From Providencia alcalifaciens DSM 30120 (lineage in GTDB: Bacteria > Pseudomonadota > Gammaproteobacteria > Enterobacterales > Enterobacteriaceae), in contig NZ_ABXW01000003.1 of assembly GCF_000173415.1 (NCBI RefSeq), forward strand, positions 1 to 38,507: DNA of 38,507 nt, given 5' to 3'. A program made the position numbers and the translations under genes. Below the pieces are notes generated by a model. The model ran no database searches and was not told where the DNA came from. It saw only the letters and a list, made by a program, of their open reading frames with translations. Positions 11,301 through 18,964 of the stretch are shown one piece after another (within the stretch, counting starts at the first letter, position 1; the number at the start of each line of letters is the position of its first letter).

Positions 11301-12568
11301 ACGAATTCGGTCGTACTAAAGAGAGCTATAAAGTTCCTTACGGTGCACACTTAACCAAAGGTGATGGCGCGTCAGTGATCGGCGGTGAAACCGTTGCGAA
11401 CTGGGATCCACACACCATGCCAGTTGTCAGTGAAGTATCTGGTATCATCAGCTTCTCTGACATGCTTGATGGCCAGACTATGACTCGTCAAACTGATGAG
11501 TTAACCGGTCTGTCTTCAATCGTGGTTCTGGATACTGCTGAGCGTACAAGTGCTGGTAAAGACTTACGTCCTGCGCTGCGTGTTATCGATGCGAACGGCA
11601 ATGATGTTCTGATCCCTAACACTGACATGCCAGCTCAGTACTTCTTACCGGGTAAAGCAATTGTTCAGTTAGATGATGGCATTGCGATCAATGCCGGTGA
11701 TACTTTAGCGCGTATTCCACAAGAATCCGTCGGGACTAAAGATATCACGGGTGGTCTGCCACGCGTTGCTGACTTGTTCGAAGCTCGTCGTCCGAAAGAG
11801 CCTGCGATTCTGGCTGAAATCAGCGGTATTATCTCGTTTGGTAAAGAAACTAAAGGTAAACGCCGTCTGGTTATCACTCCATTAGATGGTAGTGAGCCAT
11901 ACGAAGAGATGATTCCTAAATGGCGTCAGCTCAACGTATTCGAAGGTGAAATCGTTGAACGTGGTGACGTTGTTTCTGATGGTCCAGAGTCTCCACATGA
12001 CATCCTGCGTCTGCGTGGTGTTCATGCTGTGACTCGTTACATCACTAACGAAGTTCAAGAAGTTTACCGCTTACAAGGCGTTAAGATTAACGATAAACAC
12101 ATCGAAGTTATCGTTCGTCAGATGCTGCGTAAAGTCACCATCGCGGATGCAGGAAGCTCTGAATTCCTCGAAGGTGAGCAGGTTGAGTACTCTCGTGTTA
12201 AAGTTTCTAACCGTAAACTGGAATCTGAAGGTAAAATTCCAGCTAACTTTGATCGTGATCTGTTGGGTATTACTAAGGCATCTCTGGCAACAGAATCCTT
12301 TATCTCAGCGGCATCATTCCAAGAAACTACACGCGTACTGACAGAAGCTGCGGTAGCAGGTAAACGTGATGAACTGCGCGGTCTGAAAGAAAACGTTATT
12401 GTTGGACGTCTGATCCCTGCGGGTACTGGTTTTGCGTATCACCAAGATCGTATTCGTCGTCGTCATCTGAGCGAAGCTGTGGAAGCTCCACAAGTTAGCG
12501 CAGACGAGGCAACAGCGAACTTAGCTGAACTGTTAAATGCAGGCTTCACTAGCGACAATCAGAAATAA
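8345..12568 (+). CDS. rpoC: DNA-directed RNA polymerase subunit beta'
   Basis: RpoC is the beta' subunit carrying the catalytic Mg2+ site. The 1407 residues equal E. coli and start at GTG after CAGGAGCCATTTA, as in E. coli. The catalytic loop NADFDGDQ begins at residue 458, placing the three Mg-binding aspartates at 460, 462 and 464. The N-terminal zinc ribbon (CLCGKYKR then CEKCG, about 70-88) and the second zinc site (Cys near 814, then [11 protein letters not shown] near 888-898) are complete. It is separated from rpoB by 109 bases with a stable hairpin and is followed by a strong terminator. Confidence 0.99.
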   Translation: MKDLIKFLKAQTKTEEFDAIKIALASPDMIRSWSFGEVKKPETINYRTFKPERDGLFCARIFGPVKDYECLCGKYKRLKHRGVICEKCGVEVTQTKVRRERMGHIELASPTAHIWFLKSLPSRIGLLLDMPLRDIERVLYFESYVVVEGGMTSLERAQILTEEQYLDALEEFGDEFDAKMGAEAIQGLLKNLDLENECETLREELNETNSETKRKKLTKRIKLLEAFIQSGNKPEWMILNVLPVLPPDLRPLVPLDGGRFATSDLNDLYRRVINRNNRLKRLLDLAAPDIIVRNEKRMLQEAVDALLDNGRRGRAITGSNKRPLKSLADMIKGKQGRFRQNLLGKRVDYSGRSVITVGPYLRLHQCGLPKKMALELFKPFIYGKLELRGLATTIKAAKKMVEREEAVVWDILDEVIREHPVMLNRAPTLHRLGIQAFEPILIEGKAIQLHPLVCAAYNADFDGDQMAVHVPLTLEAQLEARALMMSTNNILSPASGEPIIVPSQDVVLGIYYMTRDCVNAKGEGMVLAGPKEAERVYRSGHASLHARVKVRITEEVKDSEGNITINTGLVDTTVGRAILWMIVPKGLPYSLVNQALGKKAISKMLNTCYRVLGLKPTVIFADQIMYTGFAYAARSGASVGIDDMVIPEKKAGIIAEAEAEVAEIQEQFQSGLVTAGERYNKVIDIWAAANERVAKAMMENLSTEAVINRDGEEEQQVSFNSIFMMADSGARGSAAQIRQLAGMRGLMAKPDGSIIETPITANFREGLNVLQYFISTHGARKGLADTALKTANSGYLTRRLVDVAQDLVVTEDDCGTHEGILMTPVIEGGDVKEPLRERVLGRVTAEDILIPGTADILVPRNTLLHEKLCDLLEANSVDSVKVRSVVSCETDFGVCAHCYGRDLARGHIINKGEAIGVIAAQSIGEPGTQLTMRTFHIGGAASRAAAESSIQVRNTGTLKLVNAKFVTNSEGKLVITSRNTELRLIDEFGRTKESYKVPYGAHLTKGDGASVIGGETVANWDPHTMPVVSEVSGIISFSDMLDGQTMTRQTDELTGLSSIVVLDTAERTSAGKDLRPALRVIDANGNDVLIPNTDMPAQYFLPGKAIVQLDDGIAINAGDTLARIPQESVGTKDITGGLPRVADLFEARRPKEPAILAEISGIISFGKETKGKRRLVITPLDGSEPYEEMIPKWRQLNVFEGEIVERGDVVSDGPESPHDILRLRGVHAVTRYITNEVQEVYRLQGVKINDKHIEVIVRQMLRKVTIADAGSSEFLEGEQVEYSRVKVSNRKLESEGKIPANFDRDLLGITKASLATESFISAASFQETTRVLTEAAVAGKRDELRGLKENVIVGRLIPAGTGFAYHQDRIRRRHLSEAVEAPQVSADEATANLAELLNAGFTSDNQK

Positions 12569-12595
12569 TTTTTGATTGATAGAATCGCTTAATAG

Positions 12596-12625
12596 AACCG
12601 GTGTCGAAAGATACCGGTTTTTTTT
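12596..12625 (+). terminator. Terminator of the rpoBC operon
   Basis: AACCGGT (12596-12602) pairs with ACCGGTT (12613-12619), extended by two inner pairs, and the 3' arm runs into eight consecutive T residues. The convergent gene ending at 12635 could share the stem, but on the minus strand no T-run follows it. Confidence 0.92.
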
Positions 12626-12634
12626 GCCAATGAG

Positions 12635-13144
12635 TTATTCATCATTCAGGTAACTTAGAGGCACCGAAACCCGTCTATTTTCTTTGTGTGTAACCCAACT
12701 TTCAATATCAACCAACCAGAATTGCTCAATGTCTACTTGATAAAATCGAGAATGCCCATTTTTTTGAAGTTGTTCTAAGGGAATCATGTCTGTTAAGTGC
12801 TGAGTATCGTCAAACGGTGTGAGTTGATAAAAATGCGAGTAAGCACTGATACACTCTTCATCAGATAGCTCACGGGCATGTCCGATAAATTGTGCGCCAT
12901 CCAATCCTATCTCGGGATATTCAATTAAATCATAACGAAATAGAGAACCGCTCACTTGAGAGTTTTGTCGAATGTTTTGGGAATGCTGACTTTGATGACA
13001 TGAAAACCAAATAAAGCGTAATGGATTAAGGAGTATTCTAGGCTCTAGAATAGAAGCCCACGGCGAATGATCGTTGCATTGTGTGGCAAAAGTGACAAAA
13101 CGGGCGGTATGTAAGAGCGCTAAACTACGTTGTTTTAAACTCAT
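12635..13144 (-). CDS. Pyridoxamine 5'-phosphate oxidase-like (FMN split-barrel) protein
   Basis: The 169-residue protein resembles the PNPOx-like split-barrel flavoproteins. After a short N-terminal helix comes a strand carrying ARFVTFAT (about 14-21). A PWASIL strand (about 28-33) and a FIWFSC strand (about 44-49) follow. Next comes SQHSQNIRQNSQVSGSLF (about 52-69), the usual contact region for flavin phosphate in this fold. There is no signal peptide, so it is probably cytoplasmic. The substrate is unknown; the superfamily includes oxidases, haem-degrading enzymes and many uncharacterised members. It sits convergent to rpoC and 78 bases downstream of a methyltransferase on the same strand, so the two may be co-transcribed. 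I know of no counterpart at this locus in E. coli. Confidence 0.7.
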   Translation of the reverse strand: MSLKQRSLALLHTARFVTFATQCNDHSPWASILEPRILLNPLRFIWFSCHQSQHSQNIRQNSQVSGSLFRYDLIEYPEIGLDGAQFIGHARELSDEECISAYSHFYQLTPFDDTQHLTDMIPLEQLQKNGHSRFYQVDIEQFWLVDIESWVTHKENRRVSVPLSYLNDE

Positions 13145-13222
13145 GGGGTCTCCATTGTATGTGTGTAAGAAGAAAATCCATTATTGGGACTTTCGCGATA
13201 AGTTATTGTGTATTGAATTGAG

Positions 13223-13945
13223 TTAAGGGGTCTTTTTGTGCGCTGTGATAATGATGCAGTGGGGACATTGAAGATAGTTCAATAGCGCGGGATCGTTGTT
13301 TGAAAAGCTCGGTGAATAGGGGAGTGTTGTGACGTTACTAAAGCCTGCTTGCCCAAATCTATTCTTTAGGGTTTCCAAAGAATAATAATAGGTGGGGAGA
13401 GTGATATCAGTAGATGCTTCGCAGATATTTAGAGCCACCTGGCTGCCATCATGTAGGGTGTCCTGAGCAATTAAGCGAAAACCGTAAGGTCGATAGTACT
13501 CTGGGTCGGTCGAAAAGTTCGGGGATAGCGTTATCGCAATGATTTTCCCTTGAGGGGTTAAAGCTTGATACATGCTTTGGAGTAACGTAAGTAGATGTAC
13601 TTTATTGACTGCGTAGGGCAGTAGATAGATAGCGATGACCACATCAAATGAATAATGGAGGATTGAGCTCATTTCATTAATATATTGAATATTTTTAGGT
13701 GTTCTGGCTTCATGTTCTTGAGCACTTTTTATCATTCCTATCGAGGTATCATAGCCAACAACATGCTTGTATCCTTGACTTACTAACCAGCGAGATATTG
13801 CCCCTCCACCGCAGCCATAATCTAGGATCCTGACTAAAGCATCTTCCCCTAACCACTTTTTTAAATTCGGTAATTCGAGCATTTTTCGATATGGCCATAG
13901 CAAACTTTTATTATAGAAATCAGCTAAATTATTAAAGTTTTTCAT
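13223..13945 (-). CDS. Class I SAM-dependent methyltransferase, substrate unknown
   Basis: The 240 residues show the Rossmann-fold methyltransferase plan. Motif I is ILDYGCGGGAISRWL (about 40-54) with the glycine-rich SAM loop. The acidic residue that usually holds the ribose is in VVGYDTS (about 62-68). A post-II strand DVVIAIYLLP lies near 101-110 and a motif III region ALTPQGKIIAITLS near 129-142. The C-terminus carries a CPHC pair (near 227-230) that could bind a metal or be incidental. It belongs to the broad Methyltransf_11/25-like group; nothing in the sequence identifies the acceptor. No strong Shine-Dalgarno precedes the ATG. A 460-base AT-rich gap lies upstream. Confidence 0.85.
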   Translation of the reverse strand: MKNFNNLADFYNKSLLWPYRKMLELPNLKKWLGEDALVRILDYGCGGGAISRWLVSQGYKHVVGYDTSIGMIKSAQEHEARTPKNIQYINEMSSILHYSFDVVIAIYLLPYAVNKVHLLTLLQSMYQALTPQGKIIAITLSPNFSTDPEYYRPYGFRLIAQDTLHDGSQVALNICEASTDITLPTYYYSLETLKNRFGQAGFSNVTTLPYSPSFSNNDPALLNYLQCPHCIIITAHKKTP

Positions 13946-14453
13946 TGTATATAGAGTTGGGATTTTTTGTTAACAAGTTAACTTCATCATTATTTGAATG
14001 ATTGATGAATAAAATAATATCTTTAATTAAGTATTTTTATAATGAATAAACACATCAATTAAATTTTAGAAGTAATATAGGTGAACATTAACTTAGTGAA
14101 TATCATCTCATTTGTTAGTCACTAACAATTATTGAACCATATAGCGTAACTTTCTATTATGAATGATAAATTCAACAATTTTATGATGTTATTCTTCATT
14201 TTTTCTTTTTTTAGTAAAAGAATTTACTAATTTTATTTGTTAATAAATTGATTTTTAAATGGATTGATTAATTTCTATTAGTATTTTGACATTAATTATT
14301 ATGTAAATTAAAAAGCGATTAAATTAATAATGACGACCTTGAGTAAATTACTTAGGGGGTAGTTAGATACATCATAAAAGTATTATATAAATATATTATT
14401 AAAATATGAAGATCCAATATATTAAATGCTATGAATTTAACAGGAATATAAAG
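13946..14453. other. Very AT-rich intergenic region between divergent genes
   Basis: About 500 bases without a credible gene separate the methyltransferase (minus) and the VWA gene (plus). Composition is far more AT-rich than the flanking genes, a pattern often bound by H-NS-type silencers. It holds a perfect odd-centred palindrome, TTGTTAGT-C-ACTAACAA at 14112-14128, which looks like a dimeric repressor site. It also holds a consensus -35 (TTGACA) at 14286. Both roles are inferred. Confidence 0.6.
14286..14314 (+). promoter_or_regulatory. Possible promoter of the VWA gene
   Basis: TTGACA (14286-14291) is a perfect -35 box, with TAAAAA (14309-14314) 17 bases later as a 4/6 -10. In DNA this AT-rich, chance -10-like hexamers are common, so the assignment rests mainly on the -35 match. 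Confidence 0.4.
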
Positions 14454-15440
14454 ATGGGTAAGAGTACAGAAAATAATAGTATTGAAAATGATAATGAAAT
14501 GACTGCTTCTAATAGCTCAATCAGTGGCATGGCTTCGTTTGGTGCGCCAAGTATTATGGTAAATCAAACTTCTCAGCTTGTTACAGGGACTGGGGATATT
14601 GCTTTAGACCTAGTAGTCGTCATTGACACGAGTGGATCAATGTCTGATGAGTCAGCTGATTTAAGCCAACAAATTGATGCTGCTATTGAAAAAGCAGCAG
14701 CCAATTGCCCATCACACTTAAGAGCCACATTTTTGGGGATTCAAGGTGTTTGGGCTGGTACGAAGTTTGATCAATCGGTGAGTGATTACCTTATCTTAAA
14801 AGGTGTCAACGAAAGTAGCTTACAAGCTCGCTTACCGTTTAAAGAAGCCGATGGTATTGACCATGCAGGGAATAAAGAAGATCTCTGCCGTGCAGTTATC
14901 GATGTGAGTAAATACTTTGATTGGCGTGATGGTGCGCGCCGAGCCATTTTTGTCCTAGGTGATGAAGGAATGGAAGGTGGTGGAGGGCGACTCACTAGCG
15001 CGGCCATTGCCAAAAATAATGAGGCGATTGAAATTGCCCAACATGCTCATGTCAAAGTGTATACCTATCAAGGAACGCCGGATGATGCGCCAACGAACCT
15101 CGACCGTTTTCCAACGCTTGCGGACAGAGACCGCGTGACCAAAGAGTATGCACGCTTAGCGGATAAAACCGGTGGCCGCTCTTATATATACACCACGGGT
15201 ATTGCTAACTTCGGTCTCGTACTGCAAGAAATTCTCTGCGACAGTTTGATTCCGCCAACGATTCCAAATCCAGATAGCTCAGGGCGTTCAGAGTGTGCGA
15301 ATGTGTGTGACCAGTTGCCTACGATTTTAGGAACGGTAAACACGCTCGCTGAGATTATGAACAAGGCAATAGATGCTTGTTGTGGTAACGATGATCATCA
15401 TAGCCATCATCACCATTCAGATTGCCAGTGTAAACGTTAA
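14454..15440 (+). CDS. VWA-domain protein with His/Cys-rich tail, function unknown
   Basis: The product is 328 residues from the ATG at 14454, which has AGGA eight bases upstream. An in-frame ATG at 14406 would add 16 residues but lacks a ribosome site. Residues about 50-260 form a von Willebrand factor A domain: a hydrophobic strand LDLVVVID leads into a complete MIDAS metal site (Asp58-x-Ser60-x-Ser62), and a later strand reads AIFVLGDEGMEGGGG. The N-terminal 45 residues are Ser/Asn-rich and probably disordered. The last 22 residues contain CCGNDDHHSHHHHSDCQC, a likely metal-binding tail. There is no signal peptide or membrane segment. It stands alone between its promoter and a hairpin, so no partner is evident. 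VWA proteins usually mediate protein-protein contacts or assist AAA+ chaperones or tellurite-type stress systems, none of which is visible here. Confidence 0.85.
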   Translation: MGKSTENNSIENDNEMTASNSSISGMASFGAPSIMVNQTSQLVTGTGDIALDLVVVIDTSGSMSDESADLSQQIDAAIEKAAANCPSHLRATFLGIQGVWAGTKFDQSVSDYLILKGVNESSLQARLPFKEADGIDHAGNKEDLCRAVIDVSKYFDWRDGARRAIFVLGDEGMEGGGGRLTSAAIAKNNEAIEIAQHAHVKVYTYQGTPDDAPTNLDRFPTLADRDRVTKEYARLADKTGGRSYIYTTGIANFGLVLQEILCDSLIPPTIPNPDSSGRSECANVCDQLPTILGTVNTLAEIMNKAIDACCGNDDHHSHHHHSDCQCKR

Positions 15441-15447
15441 ACACAAA

Positions 15448-15468
15448 AGGCCTGCGAATTGCAGGCCT
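15448..15468 (+). terminator. Hairpin terminator after the VWA gene
   Basis: AGGCCTGC (15448-15455) pairs perfectly with GCAGGCCT (15461-15468) around a five-base loop, eight bases after the stop codon. The following tract is TAAATAAT rather than a clean T-run, so termination may be partial. Confidence 0.6.
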
Positions 15469-15685
15469 AAATAATAGTGGCTATTTCAGCTTAAATTTAA
15501 GGTGACCTACAATCCCAGATCTACGCATCAATGATGGTAACAATACATTATTATTAACGGATAATATGCAGAATGAATGGCGACAAGTTATTCTATCCCC
15601 AAAATTTAGCGTAAAGTTGAGAGTATCTGAGTATATAAATGGTATGACTCTGTGCGAGGGCTGGTTTTGATGATTTCTTATCTTA
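15469..15685. other. Intergenic stretch with no recognisable gene
   Basis: The spacer between the convergent VWA and dcuC-like genes holds no ORF with family resemblance and no RNA gene that I can see. It is AT-rich and bounded by a hairpin on each side. Confidence 0.6.
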
Positions 15686-15723
15686 TAAAAATAAAGTCCT
15701 CAATGGTAACCATTGGGACCTTA
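15686..15723 (-). terminator. Terminator of the pepT-dcuC unit
   Basis: CAATGGT (15701-15707) pairs with ACCATTG (15709-15715) around a single base, extended by a GTCC/GGAC outer helix with a bulge. Read on the minus strand, the 3' arm is followed by TTTATTTTTATAAG. It lies about 50 bases beyond the dcuC-like stop codon. Confidence 0.7.
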
Positions 15724-15769
15724 TTTAAATACGTTGATGTCACTACATTATCGTGAGTTCAGTCGAGAT

Positions 15770-17143
15770 TTAGTAAAAAATCCCAATGATTGCACAGTGA
15801 GCGACAAAGCCGACCATCAACGGTACTGCCGTTCGTTTCACCACATCAAATGGCTGTAGTTTAGCGCCACTGGATACGGCAATGATGACCCCAGATACAG
15901 GTGACATACCACGACCCATATGGGAAGCCTGTTGCATTGGTAAGATCATCGCAATTGGGTTAACGCCCATACTATGCGCAATTTGTGGAATTAATTCCAC
16001 GAATGCTAAGAATGGCGCATTACCTGAACCCATAATGATTGCGGCGGCTAAGGTGACTAATGCGAATACAATCGCCATCGCAAACGGCGGTAAGCCAACG
16101 GATTCAGCGCCTAGAATAAGCTGGTCGATTGCTCCACTGACTTTAATACCGTGAGCAAATACACCTGCAGCGACTAACAGCCCTACGACGTTACTAAACG
16201 CATGACCCATCCCATTCAGGAAAGTTTGGAAGCCATTACACACTTGCTTGAAGTTACGCACTCGCACGGTTTCCAATACCATACAAATCGCCATAGCAAT
16301 CAGTACGATGGTCACAACGTCGAGGTGAATTCCCTCAAAAAACAGGTTGGAAGAACCGACCGCCATGATAATTGGCAGCATCGGTAAAATCGCATAGTAG
16401 CCTGGTACCGATTTTGCGGTTGTTTCTTTATCATGGGATTGCACTGCTTTACCGATTTCAGGTACAAAGCCTTGTTTTCGATCACAATGACGCTGCCAAA
16501 AAATATGGGTAATCCCGACAACCAGCACTGTCGCTAATGCCGCAGGACCTTGGTAGTAAAGGACATACTCAACGACTGACATATCGACAGCTTTTGCACC
16601 ACGAATAGCATCAATTGCAGTTGGTGTATAAGCTACACCAAGGGATGTAGCGATAACCCCAGCGGCTGACGCAGGTGATAAACCCAAACCGATCATAATT
16701 GGGAACATGGTTCCCATTAATAATACGGCTAAGCCTGTTGCCGACGGAATGGCTAACTGTAAGATACTCGCTAGTAAGAAGGAGAAAAACAGCAATACAT
16801 AAGGAGAACGCATATTTTTAAGTGGCTTAGTTGCTACGCGAACCACGGCTTCGTTTGCACCGATATGATCCATATAGTGAGCGAAACCCATCAGAGCCAT
16901 GATCATCAAACCAAGATCTGCGGCACGGCTACTGAATAGATCGCGCATGACTTCAAATGGGTCAAGCCAAGTGATACCGGTGGTTGCTACGCTTTTTGGT
17001 AGGATAGGTCCCCAGCCTAGAGCTAGGGTGCAAATCATCAAAACTAAACCTGCAATTAACAGCACAGGTTCAGCTTTGTATCCTTTTAAAATAAAACGAG
17101 CAACCAAAACAACGATAATCAGAACCGTTAGAATTGGGATCAT
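15770..17143 (-). CDS. dcuC: DcuC-family anaerobic C4-dicarboxylate transporter
   Basis: The 457-residue inner-membrane protein is almost entirely hydrophobic, with about 12 predicted membrane segments. Its length is close to E. coli DcuC (461). Family-like features include the SATGLAVLLMGTMFPIMIGLG segment region (about 135-155), SLGVAYTPTAIDA (about 167-179), IMGSGNAPFLAF (about 367-378) and QQASHMGRGMSPVSGV (about 403-418). DcuC carriers exchange or export succinate, fumarate and related acids during anaerobic growth; related proteins in this superfamily move other substrates, so the cargo is probable rather than proven. Its ATG overlaps the pepT-like stop codon by four bases (ATGA), making the two genes a coupled pair. 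Confidence 0.8.
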   Translation of the reverse strand: MIPILTVLIIVVLVARFILKGYKAEPVLLIAGLVLMICTLALGWGPILPKSVATTGITWLDPFEVMRDLFSSRAADLGLMIMALMGFAHYMDHIGANEAVVRVATKPLKNMRSPYVLLFFSFLLASILQLAIPSATGLAVLLMGTMFPIMIGLGLSPASAAGVIATSLGVAYTPTAIDAIRGAKAVDMSVVEYVLYYQGPAALATVLVVGITHIFWQRHCDRKQGFVPEIGKAVQSHDKETTAKSVPGYYAILPMLPIIMAVGSSNLFFEGIHLDVVTIVLIAMAICMVLETVRVRNFKQVCNGFQTFLNGMGHAFSNVVGLLVAAGVFAHGIKVSGAIDQLILGAESVGLPPFAMAIVFALVTLAAAIIMGSGNAPFLAFVELIPQIAHSMGVNPIAMILPMQQASHMGRGMSPVSGVIIAVSSGAKLQPFDVVKRTAVPLMVGFVAHCAIIGIFY

Positions 17144-18393
17144 GCTTTAGCTCCTGGTTTGAAGCGTTCAGCGGTGATTTGCACCACTTGTTTCAGCACA
17201 TCACTGGCGGCATACAGAGATTTCACGGGTAGGTACTCATAGATGGAGTGGAAGTTGTGTGCACCGGTGAAAATATTTGGACAAGGAAGCCCGTTTTGTG
17301 AAAGTGCTGCACCATCGTAGCCACCACGCATTGGGATCACTTTTGGTGTGATACCACAGGCTTCATAAGCTGCGTGAGCAATATCGATTGGGTAACGGTT
17401 TTCACCTTGTAGACTGTTGTAGACGTTTGAATAACGGTCTGCCAATGTGCAAGTGACGCTCTCTGGTCCCCACAAATCTTCACAGTGATCCGCTAATTTT
17501 TTCAGGAATGCCATACGAGCGCGGTAGCCCTCTTCGGTAAAGTCACGCACATCCATTTTCAGAACGGTACGCGCACTGTTACCCGACATCTGTTTAACCC
17601 AATAATAGCCTTCGCGATTTTCGGTATATTCAGGCGCTTCACCACCCGGCAGCATCGCAATAAATTTTTGCGCCATCAGCAGAGAGTTCACCAGCTTACC
17701 CTTTGCAGACATTGGGTGAGCAGATTTACCTGTGAAGACGATTTCAACATCGCCCGCGTTCCAGTTTTCATACACGAGCTCGCCAATACCACAACAGTCT
17801 AATGTGTAAGCAAAATCTGCACCAAATTCTTTTACATCAAAAACTTTAGCACCACGTAGACCTTGCTCTTCATCAGGAACGAAGCCTACTTTGATATCAC
17901 CATGTTTGATATCAGGGTTTTGTTTAAAGTATTGCAGCATATCCATAATTGATGCGATGGCGGCTTTATCATCGGCACCTAATAAGCTGGTTCCATCGGT
18001 CACAATAATGTCATCGCCGAGATAGTTTTCTAATTCAGGAAACTCACTTTTACGGAGGTAAATATTGAGCTCTTTATTCATGCAAATATCTTCGCCGTTA
18101 TAAGGCAAAATTTGTGCTTTGGTGTCGTTAGTCTGCTCTGCACTGGTATCGAGGTGACCAAAGAAGGCGACAGTAGGAACTTTATAATCAAGATTTGAAG
18201 GCAATGTTGCTGTGACGATAGCCGTATCGCGCAGTTTTATATCCTGTAAGCCTAAACCTTCTAATTCTTGAACTAACTGTTTAGCAAGGACGCGCTGACC
18301 TTCTGACGATGGCATGATACCTGCTGCGCCTTTTTCCCTATTTGTGGTGGTATTAATTTTGGTATAAGAAATAAAACGGTCAACAATATTCAT
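17140..18393 (-). CDS. pepT: PepT-like M20 family peptidase
   Basis: The protein resembles peptidase T, a dinuclear zinc aminotripeptidase of the M20B group. Likely metal and catalytic residues are visible: His and Asp in GHLDTS (about 82), Asp in LLGADDKA (about 141), the Glu pair in VPDEEQG (about 177), Asp in YTLDCCGIGE, and His in TGAHNFHSIYE near 380. The length of 417 residues from the ATG at 18393 aligns with the E. coli N-terminus and leaves about ten bases to GGAG; an upstream in-frame ATG at 18402 has almost no spacing. Similarity to E. coli PepT is moderate, so it may be a paralogue with a different peptide preference. It overlaps the dcuC-like transporter gene, suggesting that peptide cleavage is linked to uptake or export of an acidic product. 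Confidence 0.85.
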   Translation of the reverse strand: MNIVDRFISYTKINTTTNREKGAAGIMPSSEGQRVLAKQLVQELEGLGLQDIKLRDTAIVTATLPSNLDYKVPTVAFFGHLDTSAEQTNDTKAQILPYNGEDICMNKELNIYLRKSEFPELENYLGDDIIVTDGTSLLGADDKAAIASIMDMLQYFKQNPDIKHGDIKVGFVPDEEQGLRGAKVFDVKEFGADFAYTLDCCGIGELVYENWNAGDVEIVFTGKSAHPMSAKGKLVNSLLMAQKFIAMLPGGEAPEYTENREGYYWVKQMSGNSARTVLKMDVRDFTEEGYRARMAFLKKLADHCEDLWGPESVTCTLADRYSNVYNSLQGENRYPIDIAHAAYEACGITPKVIPMRGGYDGAALSQNGLPCPNIFTGAHNFHSIYEYLPVKSLYAASDVLKQVVQITAERFKPGAKA

Positions 18394-18919
18394 TATTCTC
18401 ATTCTCCAGCATCATTATGATGCATTATTTTTATACTTTTGTTCTTTCAACGAAGGTAAAGCACCCTCATTGCTATATTCTTTTATCATGAATTATGAGG
18501 AAATAAATATCTGACCAGTTATTTTTTTGATTGAAGACACAGAGTGATTAAAAAAGATGAATATGAGTAGCAATGTTTTCTAATTTAACTAGAATATGCA
18601 CACACTAAGCAAGGTGTTATTGTTTAATTTATCTAATTGATATACATTGGTTATTTCAGGTGTCTTACCGCGAATTATATTTAATGCTAGATATTCATCT
18701 TTCTTAACGTAAATTGATATTTAACGAAGGTAATGAAAAATTAAATTTCAGTTATATTATTATCGTAATGTCATTAGATATTAAAAAATTATTAAAATAA
18801 ATTTTAAATATTATTGGGTTTTTAACTTCATCTCTATTTTTAATTATTACTCGAGTTTTTGTGATCGATTTAATATTATAATTTAAAAAATTAAATATGG
18901 CGTTCTATGAGTTCCATTT
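18394..18919. other. AT-rich intergenic region upstream of pepT
   Basis: No gene is visible in about 520 bases. On the minus strand TATAAA (18435-18430) lies 19 bases from TTTACC (18460-18455), a weak promoter candidate for pepT-dcuC. Half-matches to the FNR consensus (TTGAT) occur near 18638 and 18717, but neither has a good second half. Confidence 0.5.
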
Positions 18920-18951
18920 GATGGGAAATATTCCGGAAAATATTTCCCATC
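18920..18951 (-). terminator. Hairpin after the thiamine operon
   Basis: GATGGGAAATATT (18920-18932) pairs perfectly over 13 bases with AATATTTCCCATC (18939-18951) around CCGGAA, 13 bases beyond the thiH stop codon. There is no T-run on the minus-strand side, so it may act mainly as an mRNA 3' end stabiliser. Confidence 0.6.
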
Positions 18952-18964
18952 GATAAAACATAAA

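Noticed and set aside
18630-18735. FNR or CRP sites upstream of pepT-dcuC
   Set aside because: Only half-sites match; the second half of each is too poor to claim in such AT-rich DNA.
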